A stretch of 5,482 nucleotides of DNA, from positions 1-5,482 of the forward strand of contig JAIRNB010000394.1 in the NCBI GenBank assembly GCA_031258265.1, read 5' to 3'. The notes beneath the pieces are model-generated. The model saw only the letters and a program-made list of their open reading frames with translations. It made no database searches and was not told where the DNA came from. A program made the position numbers and the translations under genes. Origin of the DNA: Treponema sp. Its GTDB lineage: Bacteria; Spirochaetota; Spirochaetia; Treponematales; Breznakiellaceae. Below are positions 1 through 4,823 of the stretch, one piece after another. The number at the start of each line of letters is the position of its first letter. Within the stretch, counting starts at the first letter, position 1.

Positions 1-270
1 TATATCAATGTGATGAACCACTTGTCCATCGACTGTGACTGCAGCAGTAATCCTGCTCCGCCGGAACTGGATGACATTGGTATCCTGGCTTCCCTGGACC
101 CGGTGGCCCTGGACAGGGCCTGTGTAGACCAGATATACGCATCGGACACCAGGCGGAGCGCATCCCTGAGGCAACGGATCGAATCCCGCAATGGTACGCA
201 TATCCTGGATCACGCCGAAGCCCTGGGGCTGGGCAGCCAAAAATACGAACTGGTGATGATTAACAATTGA
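1..270 (+). CDS. DUF362 family protein, C-terminal part (5' end outside window)
   Basis: The open frame enters from the left edge (Tyr-Ile-Asn-Val-Met-Asn...) and ends at TGA 268-270, leaving 89 codons. The fragment carries the C-terminal signature of DUF362 proteins: an Asp-Cys-Asp-Cys pair followed by a Pro-Pro segment, then 'DIGILASLDPVALDRACVD', and a closing 'HILDHAEALGLGSQKYELV' stretch. In this family the domain is often joined to a ferredoxin-like [4Fe-4S] part, and the paired cysteines are conserved. The biochemical role of the family is poorly defined, so an iron-sulfur or redox role here is inference. A GTG at position 10 is an internal codon, not a start, because the frame and the homology extend through the left edge. 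The next gene starts inside this stop codon, which suggests a shared transcript and coupled translation. The family assignment is fairly secure; the function is not. Confidence 0.82.
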   Translation, partial: YINVMNHLSIDCDCSSNPAPPELDDIGILASLDPVALDRACVDQIYASDTRRSASLRQRIESRNGTHILDHAEALGLGSQKYELVMINN

Positions 271-1202
271 TAAGGATCACCGGGGCTGCTGCCGATGCGG
301 TCAAAGGGGAGTTTGTCTATTTTTGGTACTACTTCTCGGTTCAGTTTACCCAGATTGTCTGGTATTGGATCTTCGGAATGGCCCTGGGTTCCCTGATTTC
401 CGTATTCGGGAAAGAAAAAATTCACCGTCTCTTTACCGCCATGGGGAAAAAGAGATTTGGCGCCGCCGGCGTGGTTCCCGCGTCGCTTTTGGGCATCGCT
501 TCGCCCCTCTGTATGTATGGGACCATACCTATTGCCGCCTCCTTTGCGGAAAAGGGGATGGAAGAAGACTGGATCGCCGCCTTTATGATGAGTTCCATTC
601 TGCTTAACCCCCAACTCCTTTTTTACAGCGCCGCCCTGGGGCCGGCGGCCCTGGTAATCCGCTTTGTTATCTGTTTCCTCTGCGGCGCGGCGGCGGGCCT
701 TCTGGTCCGTTTCTTTTTCAAAGAAAGGAGTTTTTTTAGGTTCACCGGATTTAAAGAACCGGAAAACCGCGATACGGACCCTAATCCGCTGATGCGGTTT
801 CTTAAAAATTTTTTCAGGAATTTCAGGGCCACCGGGCTGTACTTCCTTATGGGCGTGGTCCTGTCCGCCCTTTTTCAACGCTACGTTCCGCAAGAGGCCG
901 CAGCGGCGCTGTTCGGCGGCAATCTGCGCGGTTTTGGGGTGCTGATGGCGGCGGCCATCGGGGTTCCCCTCTATGTCTGCGGCGGCGGCACTATCCCCCT
1001 GCTTATGACCTGGCTGGAAAACGGCATGGGCATGGGCTCCGCCGCGGCTTTTATGATCACCGGTCCCGCCACCAAGATCACCAACCTGGGGGCCGTCAAA
1101 ATTGTGCTGGGCATGAAAAACTATGTCCTTTACCTGGCCTTCGCCGTACTTTTCGCGCTGGCAAGCGGATTAGTGATAGAGCTTGTTCCGAAATTCGGTT
1201 AG
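267..1202 (+). CDS. COG0701/DUF318 (ArsP-like) two-repeat permease
   Basis: This is a 311-residue polytopic inner-membrane protein of the predicted-permease family that includes ArsP and YraQ. Two related halves are visible. The first has 'SPLCMYGTIPIAA' (about residues 79-91), then 'EKGM' and 'SSILLNPQ'. The second has 'VPLYVCGGGTIPLL' (233-246), then 'ENGM' and 'ITGPATKITN'. A basic, aromatic-rich linker (about 148-190) separates them. Hydrophobic segments lie near 24-46, 66-92, 103-147, 190-203, 223-248 and 286-307. Family members export organoarsenicals or metals or are uncharacterised, so the substrate is unknown here. The first motif has Cys-Met-Tyr-Gly where many relatives have Cys-Ser-Cys-Gly. 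The start is TTG 267: the frame is closed by TAA at 261-263 and no ATG or GTG occurs before the first membrane segment. The start overlaps the upstream TGA, and GGTGA at 252-256 may serve as ribosome-binding site. Family confidence is high. Confidence 0.88.
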   Translation: MIRITGAAADAVKGEFVYFWYYFSVQFTQIVWYWIFGMALGSLISVFGKEKIHRLFTAMGKKRFGAAGVVPASLLGIASPLCMYGTIPIAASFAEKGMEEDWIAAFMMSSILLNPQLLFYSAALGPAALVIRFVICFLCGAAAGLLVRFFFKERSFFRFTGFKEPENRDTDPNPLMRFLKNFFRNFRATGLYFLMGVVLSALFQRYVPQEAAAALFGGNLRGFGVLMAAAIGVPLYVCGGGTIPLLMTWLENGMGMGSAAAFMITGPATKITNLGAVKIVLGMKNYVLYLAFAVLFALASGLVIELVPKFG

Positions 1203-1377
1203 TAGCCATACCGGCCCGCCCGGCAGCCGCCTCATCGGCATAACCGGCATCGGTAAGAAGCAGTGCCTGCACCCGTTTCCGTTTCCCGGCGCTGTGCTTC
1301 CCCTTGTTCATGATGTCTTGAAGCTGTTCTTTTTCATCTTCCCTGAGCGTTACTTTGGATCTCTTCTTCTCCGGCAT
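1203..1377 (-). pseudogene. IS630-type transposase, N-terminal remnant
   Basis: On the minus strand an ATG at 1377-1375, preceded by a strong GGGAGGGAG ribosome-binding site, opens about 57 codons. The product starts 'MPEKKRSKVTLREDEKEQL' and continues with 'NKGKHSAGKRKRVQALLLTD' and 'GYADEAAAGRAGM'. This matches the start of IS630-family transposases: a basic leader, the 'LT-x-x-E' helix, the 'K-x-x-R-x-x-x-LL-x-AD-x-G' helix, and the beginning of the helix-turn-helix. Similarity stops near 1204-1209, exactly where the permease stop codon lies. Beyond that the frame only reads antisense through the permease. The rest of the HTH and the whole DDE catalytic domain (roughly 300 residues in the family) are absent, so this cannot encode an active transposase. 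No matching terminal repeat was seen. The assignment rests on recalled family sequence patterns. Confidence 0.65.
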
Positions 1378-1469
1378 AGACTCCCTCCCCTTCGGTTTCT
1401 ATGCCGGTCATTCTAAAACTATTACCCCCACAAATACTATCATGCCTGGCTGCTGGGAGTTTGCTGCGA
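1378..1469. other. Intergenic spacer between transposase remnant and repressor gene
   Basis: This 92-base, mostly AT-rich segment contains the ribosome-binding site of the transposase remnant (complement of CTCCCTCCCC, about 1381-1390) and probably leftover upstream DNA of the insertion sequence. I looked for an intrinsic terminator serving the repressor gene, which ends at 1470 on the minus strand, or the permease on the plus strand. I found no hairpin followed by a T-tract. No open frame or RNA gene is evident. Confidence 0.5.
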
Positions 1470-2552
1470 TTAAATCTGTAATTGGGCATATTCCCGGCTT
1501 TGCCGGGGACCGGAGGATCCCCGGATAATAAGCTGGGGTTTATACTCAATTTTGTAAATGCTGTTGGGGACAAGGCCGGAAAGCCGGTAGTTGATTTTTT
1601 TGTGGAGGATATCAAACGCGTCCCTGGCTTTATCACCGATAAAATGTTCAACGGTGGTTAAAGAAATATTCTTGAAGGCCGACGGGAATATATTATCAAA
1701 ACCGCAGACAGAATAATCTTCGGGGATGTGGTATTTTTTTTCTGCCAGGGCGCTCAAAATGCCAAAGGCCACCATGTCATTAACGCCAATGAACGCGGTT
1801 ATTTTCCGGTCTTGAAGGACTTTCATTGTCAATTCGTATCCCAGTTGAGATTCCGCGTTTGCGTCATGCAGACGCGCCGAAAAAGCCTCGTCCGCCGCCC
1901 GGACGACAAGGCTGCATTTTTCGCTGAAATTGTTTAATGCCAGCGTGACGCCTTCAAGACGGCGTTTCCTGGGAAGGCTGTTGAGGCCCAAGGGGGTTGA
2001 AATAAAAGCTATGTTCCGGTGCCCAAGGGAAAGCAAATATTCCGCCAGCATGGCGCCCGATTCCACACTGTTCAGCCCAATGGTATCAATACCGGTATCA
2101 TCATTTTTGTCCCCGATAATAACTACCGGCATATTTTCAGCGATACGGGAAAGCGGCTCCAGTTTATAGGGCATAAAAGCGTAAATAATACCCAGGATAG
2201 GCATGGCGGAAAGAAAGGCCGTTACTTTCTCCGCCTCTTCATCGTTCCGGATGATATACACAAACAGATCGTAATTTACCTTTGCCGCTTCGGCCTTGAT
2301 GATCTGCAGCAGGGCCGGGTAATAGGGATTCGCCAGGGTAGGAACCATCACCGCGATAAGCAGGGGACCGCTATTTCCCGGTTTTTTTGTTTTTGTTTGA
2401 TAGTTCAATTCTGCCGCCGTTTCCAGGACCCGGCGGATTGTTTTTTCAGAAAAAGAAATGTTTTTCTTCCGGTTTAGAATCATAGATACGGTTGACTGGG
2501 AGACTCCGGCCTGCCGGGCAATATCGGTGGTGGTTATTTTTTTATTATTCAT
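1470..2552 (-). CDS. LacI-family transcriptional repressor
   Basis: This is a 360-residue regulator, slightly longer than the usual 330-345. Residues 6-27 form the LacI-type helix-turn-helix ('TTTDIARQAGVSQSTVSMILN'). The periplasmic-binding-protein-like sensor domain runs from about 64 to 345, with the hallmarks 'VPTLANPYYPALL' (70-82), 'GLNSVESGAMLAEYLLSLGH', 'AFIGVNDMVAFGIL' and 'SVCGFDNI'. These imply a small effector, usually a sugar or related metabolite. The linker after Leu-Asn-Tyr (residues 49-51) lacks the usual Pro-Asn-x-x-Ala-x-x-Leu hinge helix and reads 'QTKTKKPGNSGP'. The C-terminus carries about 13 residues after the typical 'LIIRGS' ending. The ATG at 2552-2550 follows GGAG (complement of 2561-2564) with an 8-base spacer. 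The gene is divergent from the transporter-esterase-isomerase cluster and has a palindrome on its own start region, so it is likely autoregulated and the local regulator of that cluster. Family confidence is very high; target and effector are inferred. Confidence 0.95.
   Translation of the reverse strand: MNNKKITTTDIARQAGVSQSTVSMILNRKKNISFSEKTIRRVLETAAELNYQTKTKKPGNSGPLLIAVMVPTLANPYYPALLQIIKAEAAKVNYDLFVYIIRNDEEAEKVTAFLSAMPILGIIYAFMPYKLEPLSRIAENMPVVIIGDKNDDTGIDTIGLNSVESGAMLAEYLLSLGHRNIAFISTPLGLNSLPRKRRLEGVTLALNNFSEKCSLVVRAADEAFSARLHDANAESQLGYELTMKVLQDRKITAFIGVNDMVAFGILSALAEKKYHIPEDYSVCGFDNIFPSAFKNISLTTVEHFIGDKARDAFDILHKKINYRLSGLVPNSIYKIEYKPQLIIRGSSGPRQSREYAQLQI
1491..1524. repeat. Overlapping hairpin-forming sequence in the 3' end of the repressor gene
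   Basis: CCCGGC (1493-1498), TTT, GCCGGG (1502-1507) form a perfect 6-base-pair hairpin, extendable by a G-T and an A-T pair. A second possible stem, GGGGA (1505-1509) with TCCCC (1518-1522), reuses part of the first stem, so the two are mutually exclusive. The element lies in the codons after the conserved 'LIIRGS' end of the repressor. There is no T-tract, so it is not a standard terminator. It may slow 3' exonuclease decay, or may be a degenerate repeat that lengthened the reading frame. Confidence 0.4.
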
Positions 2553-2568
2553 CCCTTTATCTCCAAAT

Positions 2569-2589
2569 TATTACTAAATATTAGTAATA
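2569..2589. promoter_or_regulatory. Palindromic operator candidate O1 at the repressor start site
   Basis: A perfect inverted repeat with 9-base arms, TATTACTAA (2569-2577) and TTAGTAATA (2581-2589), is separated by ATA. It begins one base downstream of the repressor's TATAAT box (complement of 2591-2596) and covers the expected transcription start near 2584. A protein bound here would block transcription of the repressor gene, the usual arrangement for negative autoregulation. The core recurs at 2704-2718. LacI operators usually have a central CG step, which this one lacks, in keeping with the repressor's missing hinge-helix consensus. That LacI binds here is inference. Confidence 0.65.
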
Positions 2590-2590
2590 T

Positions 2591-2617
2591 ATTATACCTC
2601 TGATTGGCAAGAAGCAA
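2591..2617 (-). promoter_or_regulatory. Promoter of the LacI-family gene
   Basis: The minus strand reads a perfect -10 box TATAAT (complement of 2591-2596). Fifteen bases upstream is TTGCTT (complement of 2612-2617) as a weak -35 box on a short spacer. Transcription would start near 2584, inside palindrome O1 and about 30 bases before the ATG at 2552. The -10 is convincing; the -35 is less so. Confidence 0.55.
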
Positions 2618-2620
2618 GGT

Positions 2621-2640
2621 AATTTAACAGAATTTTAACA
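2621..2640. repeat. AT-rich tandem repeat between the divergent promoters
   Basis: AATTTAACAG (2621-2630) is followed directly by AATTTTAACA (2631-2640), two near-identical units about one helical turn apart. Relative to the repressor promoter this lies just upstream of the -35 box, where an RNA polymerase UP element would sit. It also overlaps a candidate -35 box for the plus-strand promoter. It could equally be chance similarity in AT-rich DNA. Confidence 0.3.
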
Positions 2641-2678
2641 AAAAATTGCTTGACCGCTTATAAAAACCGCAATAGTCT
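2635..2678 (+). promoter_or_regulatory. Promoter region of the transporter-esterase-isomerase cluster
   Basis: Two plausible sigma-70-type promoters overlap. The better by box match is TTAACA (2635-2640), an 18-base spacer, then TATAAA (2659-2664), which would start near 2671. The alternative is TTGACC (2650-2655), a 17-base spacer, then a weak TAGTCT (2673-2678), starting near 2685. Either start leaves both downstream palindromes (2691-2702 and 2704-2718) in or next to the initially transcribed region, suited to repression by blocking clearance or elongation. Confidence 0.5.
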
Positions 2679-2690
2679 CAAAATCAGTTG

Positions 2691-2702
2691 TTGTGTACAC
2701 AA
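2691..2702. promoter_or_regulatory. Palindrome TTGTGTACACAA, operator candidate O3
   Basis: This is a perfect 12-base palindrome with no spacer, just downstream of the cluster promoter and one base before palindrome O2. Its sequence is unrelated to O1 and O2, so a different regulator may bind it. The TTGT-n-n-n-n-ACAA layout resembles sites of GntR-type and some LacI-type regulators. It could instead be an alternative half of a compound site for the local repressor. Confidence 0.5.
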
Positions 2703-2703
2703 T

Positions 2704-2718
2704 ATTATTACTAATAAT
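2704..2718. promoter_or_regulatory. Palindromic operator candidate O2 upstream of the transporter gene
   Basis: ATTATTA, a single C, and TAATAAT form a perfect 15-base inverted repeat ending 8 bases before the ribosome-binding site of the transporter gene. The 11-mer ATTATTACTAA (2704-2714) is identical to 2567-2577 at O1. The offset is 137 bases, close to 13 turns of DNA. Compared with O1 on the other strand, 13 of 14 bases also match from TATTACTAATA onward. The shared core at both ends of a divergent region points to one regulator acting on both genes, most simply the LacI-family protein, possibly by looping. Confidence 0.6.
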
Positions 2719-2740
2719 TTTATGAAGAGAGGGTAATTGC

Positions 2741-3979
2741 ATGGAAAATGCTCATGTATCCGCGAAAAAGGGACTGCTTTGGTATGTTACCGCCGGTCCC
2801 ATTGCTCTGGCGGCCCTGATGTTTTCTGTCTATGTGGGGCCGGGCTTTGCGTCAGGAACGTTGACCGTAGCTTACTTCCTGACAAAAGGCTCAATAGGTG
2901 TATTCATTGGTCCCATAATCCTGGGTGTCCTCACTTTCTTCTGGTGCCTGCTGACCTTTGAATTCAGCAGGGTGTACCGGCCCGCGAATTACCGGGAACA
3001 GTCCGACATGACATACCGGAATCCGGTTCTCCGCTGGCTTCTGGGATTATACGCGGATCTTATTACCAACCTGGGCCTTTTCTTGCTGATTGCCGTTATG
3101 GTCAATGGGGCCGCGAATTTACTGCAAAGCGTACTGGGAATTCCTATGCTGGCCGGTACTGTTCTTTTCGCGGCCTGTGTTCTGATAATCACCATGAGGG
3201 GAATTAAGCTGGTGGTCAAGGTCAGCTCGGCGCTGACGGTCTTTATTATCGCTATCATTGTTTATTTGGCCGTTGTCGGCATTGTTCCGGTCTGGGACAA
3301 AATAGCCGCCTTTGCGGGGGGCAATATTCCGCCGTCCGAGTTTGGGTTTTCTCCTGTCATGGCATGGGTGATAATCCTGGGTTTTACGGTCAGTTGGGTC
3401 TGCGGACGTCCGGCGGTTGTTCCCGCCTGCCTTGAAGGGTTGAGGAGACGCGCCGATGTACTCGCGGCTTCTGCCGCCACTGCGTTGTTTATGACTCTAG
3501 GGAACCTGGTCTTTACTATGGTGTTGTCCGCCGGTATGCCGGAGGTAACAAAAGAACCCATCCCGGTCCTCTACATGCTTGAAAATGTTTTGCGCGTATC
3601 TTCCGTCAGCCGCGTTCTGTATTTCGTTATCGCCCTTGCCGCCATGTTGAGTACGGGAATAGGGATGATCTACGGAACCGAAGTCCGGTTTCACAATCGT
3701 TTCAAAAAACTTATCAAGGTAAAAAACGATGTCCTTGTCAGATTGATTTTTAACGTTATCCTGATAAGCCTCTGTATGATTGTAAGCCGGTTCGGGATCA
3801 TTGCCATCATCAACAGGGGCTATGTGCTGTTGACCACCCTGGCCGGTCCGTTAATGTTTTACATTTTGTTCTTCGCCATTCCCTGGCGCATGCTGCGGGA
3901 CAAAAAGAACAAGGCCGGCCCCTATGCGGAAGAGGGCCCCGGGAACGGGTCCGCAGAACCACCGGCGGGCGGAAACTAA
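2741..3979 (+). CDS. YkvI-like (COG3949) multi-pass membrane transporter
   Basis: This 412-residue integral membrane protein has roughly ten hydrophobic segments (near 15-35, 50-73, 97-121, 136-152, 161-182, 205-221, 243-265, 292-313, 330-352 and 360-384). The tail, from about residue 386, is hydrophilic and rich in Gly, Pro and Glu. The first helix holds 'VGPGFASG' (32-39), the broken-helix glycine motif that in the YkvI family and wider APC/LeuT-fold transporters forms part of the substrate and ion site. 'KEPIPVLYMLENV' in a middle loop also fits that family. YkvI members have no agreed substrate; cation-coupled uptake of a small solute is inference from the fold. GAGAGGG at 2727-2733 lies 7 bases before the ATG. 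The gene leads a cluster with an esterase and a TIM-barrel isomerase and lies behind the operator region shared with the divergent LacI gene. Import of the inducing substrate is therefore its likely job. Confidence 0.8.
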   Translation: MENAHVSAKKGLLWYVTAGPIALAALMFSVYVGPGFASGTLTVAYFLTKGSIGVFIGPIILGVLTFFWCLLTFEFSRVYRPANYREQSDMTYRNPVLRWLLGLYADLITNLGLFLLIAVMVNGAANLLQSVLGIPMLAGTVLFAACVLIITMRGIKLVVKVSSALTVFIIAIIVYLAVVGIVPVWDKIAAFAGGNIPPSEFGFSPVMAWVIILGFTVSWVCGRPAVVPACLEGLRRRADVLAASAATALFMTLGNLVFTMVLSAGMPEVTKEPIPVLYMLENVLRVSSVSRVLYFVIALAAMLSTGIGMIYGTEVRFHNRFKKLIKVKNDVLVRLIFNVILISLCMIVSRFGIIAIINRGYVLLTTLAGPLMFYILFFAIPWRMLRDKKNKAGPYAEEGPGNGSAEPPAGGN

Positions 3980-3981
3980 CC

Positions 3982-4812
3982 ATGGCATTTGTAAATACTG
4001 CGGTCTTTGTACCGGAAGCGGACATGAATGTTAATGTTACTATGGTTTTCCCCAATGACCGGAGGTGGAATCCCGGGGCGGGTGAAATAAAAGGGGTCAT
4101 CACCCTGCTACATGGCGCTTATGGCTGCGGAGAAGACTGGTTCAGGCTTACCGCCGCGGGCCGCTATGCCTATGATACCGGCTACCTGCTGGTATGCCCA
4201 AGTACGGGCAACTCATTTTACCATAACATGACCTACGGTCCACCCTGGTTTGATATTCTTACCGGACATCTGCCCAGGGAACTGCATAAAATTTTTAAGA
4301 TACCCGCGGACAGGGAAGTAAACCACATAGCTGGTCTTTCCATGGGGGGCTATGGGGCCATGCGTATAGGACTTGCGTTTCCCGATCGGTATGCCACCAT
4401 CGGCGCGTTTTCCGGGCCCATGGATCTGGCCCTGGCGGCGGCAATGTCAGTCAATGTTCCCGAGGGGCGGGCGCTACTGGCCCCTGTCCTCGGCGAAAAC
4501 CTTGCCGTCCCCGGGGATGCGGATCTGCTCAAGGCGGCGGTGAAAGGGGCAGAAAGATCCCGCGCCCTGGGGCAGCGGATCTTTATGACCTGCGGCAGGC
4601 AGGATGATCTTTCACACCGCATCCATACTCAAAACCGGAATTTCCTGGAGGCGGTAAAAAACACCCCCCTTGATATTACATACCGGGAATGGGATGGCCT
4701 CCATGAATGGCATGTTTGGGACAGAAGCCTGGCGGAGTATATTGGCTTCATAGAAAAAAATGATTATGGTATACAGCAACGCGGGAATTGGCGGGCTGAA
4801 GAACAGGGGTAA
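3982..4812 (+). CDS. Alpha/beta-hydrolase esterase (tributyrin esterase / EstA-like)
   Basis: This 276-residue hydrolase belongs to the putative-esterase family (PF00756), which includes tributyrin esterase EstA, S-formylglutathione hydrolase and feruloyl or acetyl-xylan esterases. The oxyanion-side loop is 'LLHGAYG' (42-48). The nucleophile elbow is 'GLSMGGYGA' (118-126), with Ser120. The acid is Asp208 in 'CGRQDD', and the base is most likely His241 in 'GLHEWHVWD' (His244 is the other candidate). The triad is complete, so the enzyme should be active. There is no signal peptide, so it should act in the cytoplasm on an ester brought in by the upstream transporter. The ATG lies 2 bases after the transporter stop with only a weak GG-rich ribosome-binding site, consistent with translational coupling. 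The last 18 residues or so are hydrophilic and not part of the fold. The acyl group and alcohol part of the substrate cannot be told from sequence. Confidence 0.9.
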   Translation: MAFVNTAVFVPEADMNVNVTMVFPNDRRWNPGAGEIKGVITLLHGAYGCGEDWFRLTAAGRYAYDTGYLLVCPSTGNSFYHNMTYGPPWFDILTGHLPRELHKIFKIPADREVNHIAGLSMGGYGAMRIGLAFPDRYATIGAFSGPMDLALAAAMSVNVPEGRALLAPVLGENLAVPGDADLLKAAVKGAERSRALGQRIFMTCGRQDDLSHRIHTQNRNFLEAVKNTPLDITYREWDGLHEWHVWDRSLAEYIGFIEKNDYGIQQRGNWRAEEQG

Positions 4813-4823
4813 ACGGGAAAGTT

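Noticed and set aside
210..893. Long minus-strand open frame (227 codons) opposite the permease
   Set aside because: It lies antisense to a clear membrane-protein gene. Its translation is a low-complexity, Lys/Arg/Gly-rich product with no recognisable domain, as expected from the complement of hydrophobic codons.
1203..1262. Possible intrinsic terminator after the permease (GC-rich, repeated CCGGC and CATCGG pieces)
   Set aside because: Short complementary pieces exist, but there is no stable uninterrupted stem followed by a T-run. The GC-rich DNA is explained by the transposase remnant on the other strand.
2019..2477. Plus-strand open frame (152 codons) opposite the repressor gene
   Set aside because: It is fully inside the LacI-family gene on the other strand. 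The product is rich in Arg, His and Phe with no family pattern, so it is a shadow frame.
2722..2736. Tiny leader ORF (ATG AAG AGA GGG TAA) just before the transporter start
   Set aside because: It has four codons and no ribosome-binding site of its own. It overlaps the Shine-Dalgarno sequence of the real gene, so it is most likely incidental.
3262..4103. Minus-strand frames opposite the transporter and the start of the esterase
   Set aside because: They have no convincing start region or domain, while the plus-strand genes covering the same bases show clear family motifs.
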